Of a stretch of DNA of 64,000 bases, positions 1-11,549 are shown one piece after another (position 1 is the first letter of the stretch; every line of letters begins with the position of its first letter). The notes beneath the pieces were generated by a model. The model ran no database searches, had not been told where the DNA came from, and saw nothing but the letters and a program-made list of their open reading frames with translations. A program made the translations under genes and the position numbers. This stretch comes from Chamaecyparis obtusa (taxonomy: Eukaryota; Streptophyta; Pinopsida; Cupressales; Cupressaceae), in assembly GCA_027943335.1 (NCBI GenBank), contig BSBK01001159.1:372001-436000 (forward strand), given 5' to 3'.

Positions 1-1365
1 TACACATTCCACCATGATGGTTTAACTTGTGATTCATAGGGTCTTGATTCTAGAAAAATGATGATTTTATTTGCAATAAGGGTCCTTAATTCATTCTCCA
101 AAGGTTCTCCCAAGGGTGCGAACTTCCTTCTTTGGGTTGTATTAAAGAAATTTCTTGGCTTATTTACACCTTGATTATTGATACAATTTTTATTATTATT
201 AAAAGGGATCTTGGATGCTTGATTGACATTATTAGTTTGACTCGACCCATTTGATAAATTAAAAGGGGTGGCTTTAAGGTTTTTGGGTTCCAGAACCTCA
301 TCATTCACAAGGTTCTTGTTAGTATTCTTTAACCAAAACCTTGGTTTTAAATTATAGTTATTAGCACCCTTATTATGAAATTAAAATTGTTATTAGTGTT
401 AGAAAAGCCTTTTTTCTCTTTAAAAAGCTTGGTTTATCCTTTCTTTACTAACACTTCTTTGATCTTGATCCCATTTTCAATAATTTTCTCAGAGGTAGGG
501 GGACAATGAAGTTGCAATCAATAATTCATTTCCATGTTCAAATTATTCATGAAAATCCCCATCTTTTCTTTCTTAGGTATGCTTCTTGGATATCTAGCAA
601 AAAACATTCTCCATCTTTAGAGGAAGCTTAGAAAAGGTTCACCATCTTGTTGTTTGGTATTACATAGGTTCAACATGGTGATTTAATGATTAATATTGTA
701 TGAATAATGGGTCACAAACTTGGAGGCCAATTCTTCGAAAGTTTTGATGTCTTGGGGTAATTTTGAAAATCATTCCATAGCTTTCCCTCCAAGGGTTTTT
801 GGAGAAAACCTCATCAGGTATGTGGTGTCATGCATGAATTTAATTCTTAGAGCAAAAAATTCTCTCAAGCGGTCTTGTGGGTTGGATTTACCCATGTACT
901 TATCATATCTTGGAAAAACCACATTTGGAGGAAAAGGCACCATGATCAAATTTCTATCAAAAGGAAAAGGACATAAGGCTTCAATTGAAAATGGTTTGGG
1001 TTCAGCTTCCTTCTTCATTCTATCAATTTGAGCTTGAAATAATTTGAGTTTTTTATTCATAACTCCTAATGGATTTTATTCTTCCTCGTCCTTCTTCAAG
1101 GTCAATGTGTCATGATCATGAGGAAGTTTAACTTGTAATTGAGCTAAATTGAGGAAATGTATTTCTTTATCTATTTCTATAATTTTATCCATGAATTTGA
1201 GGAATAAGGGATCTTGGGTTGCCTCATTAATCCTCTCTTTGGTTGCTTCTTCATTTCTTCAATTTCTTTGATGATTCGAGCATTTTGGTTTTCATGGTTT
1301 TGCTCTTGGTTAAAATCATAATGATCATTATTTCCTACCATGGGATTAACTCTTTCTTCAAACAA
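1..1365 (-). pseudogene. Ty3/gypsy gag relic, cut by the window edge
   Basis: This is a decayed capsid gene of a Ty3/gypsy retrotransposon, read right to left. The stretch at about 1060-770 encodes the PFPFDRNL and GKSNPQDRLREF motifs and then a run ending in LGGKAME, which is the order seen in the Retrotrans_gag family. The same protein continues leftward (720-560) with a conserved run ending in RYP and IP, broken by at least one stop. Nearer the left edge (about 280-1) come RRKFAPLGEPLENEL and ESQVKPSWWN, typical of the linker before the nucleocapsid zinc knuckle. The N-terminal part (about 1365-1177) is polar and rich in Asn, Glu and Gln. Protease and pol would lie outside the window. No single frame is open throughout. 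The superfamily call is firm; the lineage is not. Confidence 0.75.
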
Positions 1366-2619
1366 ACTAGGAATTATTTCTTCTTGTTCTTGTTCTTCAT
1401 CAAATGGGGATTGGAAAGTGAAGTCTTTATAGGGAATTTATTGACTCATGCACGTGTCTTCTTCTTGGAGAGATATCTTTAATTGATGTGATCTAGTAAA
1501 AACCAACATTAACAAGATTTGAGTCATTTGAAATTCTTCCCTCTTGATGATTTTTCTTTTAAATTAGGAATATTTCTAAAAGATTTATTAAATTGTAGTG
1601 GATGTTTCTTCCTTGTAACATGTATCATCAAACACAATAAGCCCAAGAAAATTTTTCTTTCATTATGACCTCTAAACACAAAGGTTTAAGTATGTGAGAA
1701 CATTTTCACTGGTCTTTCACAAGAAATAACTTCAAGCAATCTACCTAAGGTCAAATTTGGCTTTTAATCATGGCTCTAATGAGGTAGGATTGCTATTTTA
1801 CCAAGGTTCTAGTATGGTTTTTTTTCAAAAGAAAATCAAGTTTTATCCCCCATTATAGGGGCCTCCCACCACCGGTATGTTGGAGTTTTGCACAATCCTT
1901 AAGGACTACTCAATGAGGTTCGGTTCTTGATCTTCCTTTATTATTCACCTCATTACTTGGATGAATTAATTTTATTTTATAGTGGGTCAAATCATTGTGG
2001 AAAAAGAAATTGTATCCCACTTTGGACCATCCCTCTTACTGACATCGCTAAGACATGTTCTCGGGAGGCGATCCCACTAGATCTCTAACATGTTCATGAA
2101 AGCAATGAAATGAAAAAGTAGGTTTGTGAATTTGATTCACCAAAGGTGAAGAGCATAGCCCTACTACCATCCACTTCCAAACACAAATAACATGGTTTAA
2201 TTTCCAAGCCTCTTTTAATCTAGGGGGATTTGAGTACTTCTAGTTTTCTTATTCACCTAAAAGGTGAAAAGAATAATCACCTAATACTCTCTTCCACAAA
2301 CAATTAGGCTTTATTTAGTGTGTTTTTTAATTCCTTGACCTTTCCTTTAATTGAAGGATTTGATAGGTTTGGCATTTTGATTCACTAAAAGAAGTGAAGA
2401 GCACATGCCTAATAACAAATCCAACAAACAATAATAGGTCTCTAATTATGCTAGATTTCCAAATCAAATTGCCACAATTTAAGAAAATTCATAAGGTTTT
2501 AGGCATACCTTTCTGAAGCTAGCAGAACTAGCGCATTTTTTTATTTCATTTTGTGCATTTTTCACTCACTTAGTGGTGATTATTCCAGCTCCTTAGCATC
2601 CTCTTCTCAAAAACATTAG
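1366..2619 (-). other. Non-coding leader or LTR-like stretch upstream of the gag relic
   Basis: No reading frame of note. By position it could hold the leader and perhaps the 5' LTR of the gypsy element whose gag lies to the left, but I found no tRNA-complementary primer site and no matching second LTR. It contains the diverged hairpin repeats annotated separately. Confidence 0.4.
2130..2410. repeat. Three diverged units, each with a small hairpin
   Basis: Similar units recur about 116 and 129 bases apart. Each starts with a short dyad and goes on to a run resembling GAAGAGCAT then CCTAATA. The dyads are TTCACC/GGTGAA (2136-2141 and 2145-2150), TTCACC/GGTGAA (2252-2257 and 2263-2268) and TTCACT/AGTGAA (2381-2386 and 2393-2398). 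The third unit has changed both arms so that pairing is kept. Confidence 0.5.
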
Positions 2620-3846
2620 TGTTGGGATTATGGAAAGGTGAGTTACTGAGAGGGGAGGGGTGAATCAATAACCCAAAATTTTTTTTGTTCTTTACTCTTA
2701 AGACAATGTAACTCATTAACCGACTGACATGTTATCATTTCCATCCATTCATAACATTACTGAAAATAAGAAATGCTTTCTAATCTAACATGTAAACATT
2801 CATGAAACTTCATACACTTGACACATGTATTTTGGTATCACATAAAACCTTGTTAGAAGGTAAAAACTATGGTGGGGATGACACCTACAAAGCTTCACTA
2901 CTGCAATAATAAAGTTTTCTGGTTAAGGCTACAATGTTGATCACTTTTGATGATCTTACCTTGTTAGGAGTAACAATTAAGACCTGTTAAGATTTACCTT
3001 GTTAAAGGATTTAAGCAACACTGTTAAGTGTGCACTTAGTTAAGAGATTTTACAAAAGACTTGTTAGGTCTACCCTGTTAAGAGATTTAGTGTGACCTAT
3101 TTGTTAGAAAGTAACAGTAAATTTGATCTGTATGTAGCGACTTACTTTTTTGAATTCTAGACCCGATTAGCCCTTAACGAACATGGCCTTATTGTGATAG
3201 ACATCTTCTCTGAATACTGCTTGGTAGCCTTTGGTGTGCTTTTGAATATAATCCTTCAATGCACTGTCAAAACATTAACATCACAACTCTATTTGATCTT
3301 CAAATGTCTCTTGTAGGAGGCTACTTCATGTGTTCTCTCTCTATTAAAAATGACATCTTGAAAATTCTTATATCAAAAGATTTGACGTAATTAGGGTTAT
3401 GGTATCATCTAGAAAACCTTAGATCTATGATCCAAATGAAAAACCTAAAATATTATTACATAGGGATCAACAAAATTTAATGATTACATCTCCATTAAAT
3501 ATTCACCTCGAACTATGTAAACCATTTTCCTGCTCAATATAAACTATTTTCCTTATATTCTTTATCATTTCATAATTCTATGTCATTCCTATATTTCTCG
3601 GTATATATTGCATTCATGTCTTGGTAAAATATTAATGCTTGGTATATATGAACTCAGTTATAACTGTACTTAGTTCTTGGTAATCATCTGGCTCAGTGTA
3701 TGTTCTCGGTCAAGATTGTGCTCAATTACCATGTTATTCTGCCTTGTGCTCTGCTCAGTTACTATACTAAGTGTGTTGACTGACTAGTCTATTTTCTTCC
3801 TTTATTGACTATGTGTGTGACACTAATGACAACTCATAATGTAACA
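2620..3846 (-). mobile_element. 3' LTR of a minus-strand ORF2-family retrotransposon
   Basis: On the minus strand this 1227 bp block starts TGTTACATTATG and ends in CCCAACA, so it has TG...CA ends. Its last 60 bases match the reverse complement of the LTR end at 31590-31650: both carry the rare run ending CACCCCTCCCCTCT before the LTR terminus. A purine-rich tract adjoins it at 3847. The rest of the element lies to the right, beyond an inserted element: ORF2 at 11650-13330 reads toward this LTR. The 5' LTR of this copy was not found. Confidence 0.7.
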
Positions 3847-3865
3847 TTTCCCCTGGCCCCTTTGA
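3847..3865 (-). other. Polypurine tract
   Basis: On the minus strand the sequence reads CAAAGGGGCCAGGGGAAA directly before the LTR start at 3846. It is purine-rich and in the right place to prime plus-strand DNA synthesis. Confidence 0.6.
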
Positions 3866-3892
3866 CATTAGTGACAAAAAAAATGTATATGT

Positions 3893-3926
3893 ATGCCATA
3901 ATCAAAATTTTCAAAACTTCAAAATT
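3893..3926. repeat. Left copy of a 34 bp direct repeat flanking the large non-autonomous element
   Basis: The 34 bases starting ATGCCATAATC and ending CTTCAAAATT recur exactly at 11550-11583, directly after the right LTR. Ordinary retroviral-type integration leaves 4-6 bp, so this is unusually long for a target-site duplication. Confidence 0.8.
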
Positions 3927-3956
3927 GATGCCCAAATAGCCACAGGCATAAATTTA

Positions 3957-6900
3957 TGAGATGTGGATATTTGGTCATGATGGTTGCTTCACAAGGTACT
4001 TGCACATAATCAGCTTGGTTTGCAGCCATGAAGAGTTCACCATATTGCAATTATATCTTGTTATCTCATCTGCATACAGCCCGTTGTTTTGGAATGGATC
4101 TTTCTTCTCACAACCAGTGAATGGTTTCGTGTAAGTTTTCCTCAGCTCTGACCCTATGGTGAATTCTTCTCACCTGTATATACTTGTAAATAGCTTGCTG
4201 CTCTCTAAGTTTTTTGGTGTTTAGTGTAGTTGGTTTGTTTTAGTTGCGGGTAGTTTAGGTGTTTTTGGGTTTTTCCTCAACTTTTCCCCTCTCTACAAGC
4301 AGCTCCTCATTATTTCATGTGCTTTGACTCTATTACCCAATGGATAAGGCTCTGGTCTCCTACCAAAGATGGTTGGATTCTCTATGTCCCCCTTAGTCCA
4401 TATCCCAAATCAGAGCCAATTGTTGGCTTGCCCCTAGCACCCAACTTTAAAACTTTTAAAATGAAGTCTCATGAAGAATGTCCCTTGATTTTCTCATGCC
4501 TTATGCTGGTTTTGATGACATGCTACAAATGGGCAACATTGCAAGGAGATTTTTTGATTTTGAACCTTGAACCGCAAGTTCAAAGTTCAAGATTCAAAAT
4601 GCAAAGGTTCAGATGTATAGATTCAAATGCAATTTCAAAAGGTGCAAACTGCATTGCCAATCTTGAACCTTGAACCACAAGTTCAAAGTTCAAAGTTCAA
4701 TATTCAATTTTTAATTTACAAGTTTTGTGATTCCTGTGCAAATAAAAGAAATGACTTATGGGTTATGGTCTACATCGATCATCTAGCCTACTGTTAAAAT
4801 TTCATGGGAAACAGAGCTATCAATAAAAATTTATGCAGGTTTTTTCACCGTAGTTTAAAGGTGCAAAATGCAAATTCAATCTTGAACTTTGAACCACAAG
4901 TTCAAAGTTCAAAGTTCAAAATGAAAGTTCAAATTCACAAGTGCAAATTGCATTTCCGATCTTGAACCTTGAACCGCAAGTTCAAAGTTCAAGATTCAAA
5001 ATGCGTTTGGTCTCAAATAGTAAGCTGCTAGAGTCTTTGTATTTGTTTAGTGTAATGTGCACTTTGCAGATTGAATTTTGAATCTTGAAGTTCAAGGTTC
5101 AATATTCAAAAGATATAGTTCAAAGTTTGAAGTTACAATTCAGAAATGGCATCAAGGTTGAATAGTGAAAATGGTGGATACTCTTTTTGAAAAGTTTTAT
5201 AGAAGTGTCATCATCAGTCAAGGAAGTGTCTAGTGGATATAATGCATTGATGGAGAAATTGATAATATAAAGAAAATATTGGGAGGATTTTTCAGAATTA
5301 TGCTTCAGCATGAGAATATAGTTATCTGGTGAAAAATAAGAGCATTGACTTGTATCCAAATACTTTCAGCTGTGTGCTATTGGGGAAAAGGTATTTTGTC
5401 ATGATTTCAAAATTTCTTTAAAGGAATTGACTGTGTTTAAAAGGCTTCCAAGAAAGTCACATACATTGGAAGCAATGGGTAGCACCCCGGGGAATGTGAC
5501 ATGGTTATGAGGAAAGTACAGGTAATGCATGTAAACTGTTTGACAAAATGTTGACCCGAGCATGGCAGCTAGTCATCTGTTTGGAAAGGTTTGTTGTGCA
5601 ATAATCTCAGGGACAAAAGAAAATCAGAATATGTCAAATCCTATGCAATCCCAACATTCATGACAAAGGTACTCATGCAGCTTAACTGATGGTAACCGTT
5701 TCAAAGGATTTCTTCAGCAACTTGTAATCATGAATTTGCAGATGACAAAAACCCAGTCATGTTGCAGGGGTCATAACTTTTAGCTCCACCGTTGGATCTA
5801 GCCAATTTTTGGATATGTTTTAAAAAACCTATTTTTCTAAATTCTCATTGGAGAGATTTCCAAAATTTATCCTAGTTTGAAAGATATGAATAATAGAATA
5901 CAGGTCTTTAAAATTTGACATTTGCAAAATTTGCTGATGACAGAAAAATAGTCATGTTGCAGGGGCCATAACTTTTTACTCCACTGTTGGATTTGACCAA
6001 GTTTTGGATATGTTGTTAATAGACAAGTTTAGAAGCCTTCCACTTGAGTGATTGAGAAAATATTGCCTATTCTGTAAGTTATGTAGGACTATGTATAGGC
6101 CTATATGGAAATCCAACAAGTATCCATTTTGCAAAAAATTTCCTTCAAAGAACAGAATGAAAGAGTTATTAAGGTCATGTCACACGTAAAATATTAATGA
6201 TAAGTGTGGAGTATGTGCTTTAATGAAATGAGGAATATAAAAGATGACTGAGGACACTTGGTAGTTGCTTCCTAGTGGAAAAGAGTTAGTTTCCAAGAAT
6301 CAGTTCTAAAAATTGAAAAGGTTACGAGAAGTGAAAGGTAAAAAGAGTCAGTTTCCAAGAATCAATTATGTAACTGAAATGCTACGTAGATGGCTAAGTT
6401 TAAATATGTAACAAAAAGACAAAGAGAGGGTTCTTCTTCTTCTTTTCTAGTAGTCAGTTGGCTATAGGAAGGGAGATCTTTTTCTGAGTAGTATTGTAAC
6501 AGGGAGAGAGGAGATGTATTTATTATTTTTGCAGCTTGTTTAATGACAAGGGATAAAGTGATATGTTGGTTGTTTTTCTATACATTTGAAAATAAAGAGA
6601 AGTGTCTCTTCAGATCTGTTGGTATGGAAATGTAATTTTCTAAATGAAGTTAATCTGTTGGTTTCTTCATTTATATTTTTAGATGCAGTCCTATCTCATT
6701 ATGTCAAGTGTGTGCATGTTATGAAATCTGTTGGTTTTATGCATTCATATATGCAATACACAGTAGTAAGTCTTCTCTTCATTTCTCTACTATTGGGAAG
6801 ATTGGATGAGTGGTCAGTTGGCTATTAATTTGTTTCTTTCCTAAGTTATAAATCTGATAATCACATTCATTTCATATTAATGGGTGAATGTAAGTATGCC

Positions 6901-7109
6901 TTTGTGTCTTCTGGTTAAAGACATACCCAGTTGTTTTATTCATTGTAAATTTGAAGAAGGGAGCTGAGCCTTCATATAAAAACTTAGAGAGCACTTGCAC
7001 ATACCCATTGCATGTGACTCAACTGTTAGTTCCAGATTTTGGCTTGTTATTTGGGCATTTGTAGTCATTTTCTGAATATTTGCAAAAGGGACAAATCTGT
7101 TTACTAACA
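3957..7109 (+). repeat. 5' LTR of the LARD-like element
   Basis: About 3.15 kb, alignable end to end with 8405-11549 with scattered substitutions and small indels. It ends TTTACTAACA at 7109. It contains the palindromic TTGAAC/GTTCAA arrays and a poly(A)-signal-like AATAAA near 6591. Its reading frame at 4317-4673 is discussed under findings. Confidence 0.85.
4556..5130. repeat. TTGAAC/GTTCAA palindromic array, left LTR
   Basis: Clusters at about 4556-4720, 4870-5000 and 5070-5125 are built from TTGAACCTTGAAC followed, after a short spacer, by GTTCAAAGTTCAA. The two halves are near-perfect inverted repeats, so each cluster can fold into a hairpin. Confidence 0.7.
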
Positions 7110-7115
7110 GATTTT

Positions 7116-7133
7116 TGGCGACTCTGCTGGGGA
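7116..7133 (+). other. Primer binding site, probably for tRNA-Arg
   Basis: TGGCGACTCTGCTGGGGA begins six bases after the LTR end. Its reverse complement ends GTCGCCA, as the 3' end of a tRNA should. From memory of plant tRNAs this fits tRNA-Arg, the primer type reported for Ogre/Tat elements; I could not check a tRNA set. Confidence 0.6.
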
Positions 7134-7283
7134 ATAGAATCAAAGATCAGTGCCTTTTGTTTTCCTCAAATTTTTAAATTATCTCTTTGTGCAAGAGATT
7201 AGTGACTTTGTACAATGACCATGCTGAATACAAAGGTCACAAGAAAGATGAGACCTAACCCCAACATTTTGGAGATCACCTAA

Positions 7284-7532
7284 GTGAAGGATAAAGTGCT
7301 GCAAGATTTCTTTGAGCATTGCAAAGAAAGAATCTCTCATGCCATAAAGACCAGCCTAAGCATCAAAGATGATCATGTATCTACCTTGCTATGGAGAAGT
7401 TTATGTCATAGATTTCACAAGATAAAAGATTTGGAAGATTGTAAAGGAAAAGTGCAGCAACTTGAAAAAGAACTGGAGGTGGATGATGAAGAAGCTCTAG
7501 TAATTTCACCTCATTATATTTCTTGCAATTAG
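7284..7532 (+). CDS. Short core ORF of the LARD-like element, unrecognised
   Basis: An 82-codon frame about 150 bases after the primer binding site. The product is charged, with a heptad-like Lys/Glu stretch in its last third (KGKVQQLEKELEVDDEE) suggesting a short coiled coil. The first in-frame codon of this open stretch is GTG rather than ATG, so the start is unclear. The frame stops 22 bases before the next ORF, and the two may once have been one protein. I do not recognise a family. Confidence 0.45.
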   Translation: MKDKVLQDFFEHCKERISHAIKTSLSIKDDHVSTLLWRSLCHRFHKIKDLEDCKGKVQQLEKELEVDDEEALVISPHYISCN

Positions 7533-7553
7533 TCAGTCTTGAGTGAATGAGAA

Positions 7554-8498
7554 ATGCAGCAAGAAGTCATTCAGCCTCCAGAAAATCAAGAATTGGTAAG
7601 CATAAATGACAAAAATGAATCTGAAAAATATGTGAATTTTAATAAGATGGATTCATTGAATGATGTTTTCTTTCCAGAAGTAGAAAGTTTGAGTTTTGAA
7701 AATGAAGAAAGTCATCTTGTTTTTGAAAGTATGGAAGAAAACAATTTTCAGATTTACATGCAACCAGAGTGTGAAACTTTTAGTTTTGCTAAAAGAATGG
7801 ACAACGATGATTCTTTATGTTTAAAACTCTGTGATCAACCTACTCTAGAATCTTTTTATTTAAAAAATGGAGCTTGTATTGATGACAAAGTAAAATCAAA
7901 TTTAGATAAAGATTCTTCTCATTCTACAAATTTGATTAAAGGAAGAAGTTCTGAAGTAAACTTTCAACAAGATGTTAACTTAGTTGAAATATTGCAGTCT
8001 CAAGAGATAATTAATGGACTAGATACCATTTATCTTTGCCAAGAAGAAATAATAAATCAATTTTTGTTAGATGGTGGAAAAGGAAATTCTTATACAATTG
8101 ATCCAAGAATCAATTTATATCAAGCTATTGTCTCAGATAAAGAATTTGTAGATTTAGTTGTAGCAAAGCAAGATGAAGTTATGCTAGTTAATGATGACCC
8201 TATGCCAGATGAAGTTTATTCATATTCCGAGGGTGTTTTAAATACTAAAAATTCTTTGCAAGATGTGAGTCTCCTAAATTTTGATCATGGGAATGATGTT
8301 ACCTCTTATGTGCAAATGTTTGAGCGTTATTTTTTTCAGCTAGAGGCTGGAAATGGTTCTGAAAGTTTTATACAAAGAGCTCAAGAAAAAATAGAAATTT
8401 ATGATGAGATGTGGCTATTTAGGCATGATGGTTGGTTCAAAAGGTACTTGCACATAATTAGCTTGGTTTGCAGCCATGAAGAGCTCACCATATTGTAG
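7554..8498 (+). CDS. 314-codon ORF of the LARD-like element, unrecognised
   Basis: Starts at an ATG and stays open for 314 codons, the longest intact frame in the window, in a region where most coding sequence is full of stops. The product is acidic and rich in Asp, Glu, Asn and Ser, with few basic residues, no zinc knuckle, no DSG protease motif, no YxDD reverse transcriptase motif and no clear membrane segment. The last ~30 codons run into the right LTR (from about 8405), so the C-terminus is LTR-encoded. Elements of the Ogre/Tat group carry an extra ORF before gag; this could be a relic of such an ORF, but I see no motif to prove it. A captured host fragment is also possible. Confidence 0.5.
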   Translation: MQQEVIQPPENQELVSINDKNESEKYVNFNKMDSLNDVFFPEVESLSFENEESHLVFESMEENNFQIYMQPECETFSFAKRMDNDDSLCLKLCDQPTLESFYLKNGACIDDKVKSNLDKDSSHSTNLIKGRSSEVNFQQDVNLVEILQSQEIINGLDTIYLCQEEIINQFLLDGGKGNSYTIDPRINLYQAIVSDKEFVDLVVAKQDEVMLVNDDPMPDEVYSYSEGVLNTKNSLQDVSLLNFDHGNDVTSYVQMFERYFFQLEAGNGSESFIQRAQEKIEIYDEMWLFRHDGWFKRYLHIISLVCSHEELTIL

Positions 8499-11400
8499 TT
8501 ATATCTTGTTATCTCATCTGCATGCAGCCCGTTGTTCCAGAAGGGATCTTTCTTCTCACAACCAGTGAATGGTTTCATGTAAGTTTTCCTCAGCTCTGAC
8601 CCTATGGTGAGTTCTTCTCACCTGTATATACTTGTAAATAGCTTGCTACTCTCTGAGTTTTGTGGTGTTTATTGTAGTTGGTTTGTTTTAGTTGCTAGTA
8701 GTTTAGGTGTTTTTGGGTTTGTCCTCAACTTTTCCCCTCTCTACAAGCATCTCCTCATTGTTTCCTATGCTTTGACTTTGTTAACCAATGGATAATGCGC
8801 TGGTCTCCTACCAGAGATGGTTGGATTCTCTATGTCCCTCTCAGTGCATATCCCCAGTTAGAGCCAGTTGTTGGCTTTCCCTTGGCACCCAACTTCAAAA
8901 CTTTTAAAATGAAGTCTCATGAAGAATGTCCCTTGATTTTCTCATGCCTTATGTTGGTTTTGCGGACATGCTACAAATGGGCGACATTTCAAGAAGAGTT
9001 TTTGATTTTGAACCTTGAACTACAAGTTCAAAGTTCAAGATTCAAAATGCAAAGGTTCAAATGTATAGATTCAAATGCAATTTCAAAAGGTACAAACTGC
9101 ATTGCTGATCTTGAACCTTGAACCGAAAGTTCAAGGTTCAATATTCAATTTTTAATTTACAGGTTTTGTGATTCCTGTGCAAATAAAAAAATGATTTCTG
9201 GGTTATGGTCTACATCGATCATCTAGCCTACTGTTAAAATTTCATGGGAAACAGAGTTATCAATAAAAAGCTATGCAGGTTTTTTCACCGCAGTTTAAAG
9301 GTGCAAAATGCAAATTCAATCTTGAACTTTGAACCGCAAGTTCAAAGTTCAAAGTTCAAAATGCAAGTTCAAATTCACAAGTGCAAATTGCATTTCCAAT
9401 CTTGAACCTTGAACCACAAGTTCAAAGTTCAAGATTCAAAATGCATTTGGTCTCAAATAGTAAGCTGCTAGAGTCTTTGTATTTGTTTAGTGTAATGTGC
9501 ACTCTGCAGATTGAATTTTGAATCTTGAAGTTCAAGGTTCAATATTCAAAAGATATAGTTCAAAGTTTGAAGTTACAATTCAGAAATGGCATCAAGGTTG
9601 AATAGTGAAAATGGTGGATACTCTTTTTGAATTTTTTTACAGAAGTGTCATCATCGGTCAAGGAAGTGTCTAGTGGATATAATGCATTGATGGAGAAATT
9701 GATGATATAAAGAAAATATTGGGAGGATTTTTTAGAATTATGCTTCAGCATGAGAATATAGTTATCTGGTGAAAAATAAGAGCATTGACTTGTATCCAAA
9801 TACTTTCAGCTATGTGCTATTGGGGAAAAGGTATTTTGTCATGATTTAAAAATTTCTTTAAAGGAATTGACTGTGTTTAAAAGCCTTCCAAGAAAGTCAC
9901 ATACATTGGAAGCAATGGGTAGCACCCTGGGGAATGTGACATGGTTATGAGGAAAGTATAGGTAATGCATGTAAACTGTTTGACAAAATGTTGACCTGAG
10001 CATGGCAGCTAGTCATATGTTTGGAAAGGTTTGTTGTGTAATAATCCTAGGGACAAGAAAATCAGAATATGTCAAATCATATGCAATCCCAACATTCATG
10101 ACAAAGGCACTCATGCAGCTTAACTGATGGTAACCATTTCAAAGGATTTCTTTAGCAACTTGTAATCATGAATTTGTAGATGACAAAAACCAAGTCATCT
10201 TGTAGGGGTCATAACTTTCAGCTCCACCGTTGGATCTGGCCAATTTTTAGATATGTTTTAGAAAGCCTATTTCTCTAAATTCTCACCAGAGGGATTTCAA
10301 AATTTTTATTTGGTTTGAAAGATATGAATAATAGAATATAGGTCTATAAAAGTTGACATTTGCAGAATTTGCTGATGACATAAAAATAGTCATGTTGCGG
10401 GGGCCATAAATTTTTACTCCACTGTTGGATTTGGCCAAGTTTTGGATATGTTGTTAATAGAAAAGTTTAGAAGCCTTCCACTTGAGTGATCAATTAAATA
10501 TTGCCTAGTTCGTAAGTTATGTAGGACTGTGTATAGGCCTGTATGGAAATCCAACAAGTGTCCATTTTGTAGAAAAATTTCTTCAAAGAATAGAATGAAA
10601 GAGTTATTAAGGTCATGTCACACGTAAAATATTAATGATAAGTGTGGAGTATGTGCTTTAATGAAATGAGGAATATAAAATATGACCGAGGACACTTGAC
10701 AGTTGCTTCCTAGTGGAAAAAGGATTAGTTTCCAAGAATCAGTTCTAAAAACTGAAAAGGTTACGAGAAGTGAAAGGTAAAAAGAGTCAGTTTCCAAGAA
10801 TCAGTTATGAAATTGAAATGCTACACATATGGATAAGTTTAAATATGTAACAAAAAGACAAAGAGAGGGTTCTTCTTCTTCTTTTCCAACAGTCAGCTGG
10901 CTATAGGAAGGGAGATCTTTTTCTGAGTAGTATTGTAATAGGGAGAGAGGAGATGTATTTATTATTTTTGTAGCTTGTTTAATGACAGGGGATAAAGTGA
11001 TATGTTGGTTGTTTTTCTATGCATTTGAAAATAAAGAGAAGTGTGTCTTCAGATCTGTTGGTTTGGAAATGTAATTTTCTAAATGAAGTTAATCTATTGG
11101 TTTCTTCATTTATATTTTTAGATGTAGTCTTGTCTCATTATGTCAAGTGTGTGCATGTTATGAAATCTGTTGGTTTTATGCATTCATATATGTAATACAC
11201 AATAGTAAGTCTTCTCTTCATTTCTCAGCTATTGAGAAGATTGGATGAGTGGTCAGTTGGCTATTAATTTGTTTCTTTCTTAAGTTATAAATCTGATAAT
11301 CACATTCATTTCATATTAATGGGTGAGTGTAAGTATGCCTTTGTGTCTTCTGGTTAAAGACATACCCAGTTGTTTTATTAATTGAAAATCTGAAGAAGGG

Positions 11401-11549
11401 AGCTGAGCCTTCATATAAAAACTTAGAGAGCACTTGCACATACCCATTTCAAGTGACTCAACTATTAGTTCCAGATTTTGTCTTGTTATTTGGGCATTTG
11501 TGAGTCATTTTCTGAATATTTGCAAAAGGGACAAATCTGTTTACTAACA
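8405..11549 (+). repeat. 3' LTR of the LARD-like element
   Basis: About 3.15 kb and alignable with 3957-7109. It ends TTTACTAACA, as the left LTR does, and is followed at once by the second copy of the 34 bp repeat. A purine-rich stretch (AAGAAAAAATAGAAA, about 8382-8396) precedes it and could be the polypurine tract. Confidence 0.85.
9000..9560. repeat. TTGAAC/GTTCAA palindromic array, right LTR
   Basis: The counterpart of the array in the left LTR, with the same three clusters and a few substitutions. Confidence 0.7.

Larger units (their letters stand above)
3927..11549 (+). mobile_element. Large non-autonomous LTR retrotransposon (LARD-like)
   Basis: Two long direct repeats (about 3957-7109 and 8405-11549) enclose a core of about 1.3 kb. 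The core starts with a primer binding site six bases after the left LTR and contains an open reading frame but no gag zinc knuckle, protease, integrase, reverse transcriptase or RNase H. Such elements with long LTRs and no pol are known as LARDs and depend on another element's proteins. It sits within the internal region of the minus-strand ORF2 element, about 40 bp from its polypurine tract, so it is the younger of the two. The exact left end is uncertain: a TG-initiated end at 3926 or the alignable start at about 3957. Confidence 0.8.

Noticed and set aside
720..1482. Plus-strand ORFs at the left edge.
   Set aside because: Antisense to the gypsy gag relic, which has clear family motifs on the minus strand.
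7109..7135. A tRNA gene end, suggested by tRNA-like complementarity.
   Set aside because: Only 18 bases match, directly after an LTR; it is a primer binding site, with no cloverleaf around it.
5120..9799. Matching 79-codon minus-strand ORFs at 5120-5359 and 9560-9799.
   Set aside because: They are the same LTR segment twice, so the match is not independent, and the protein has no recognisable features.
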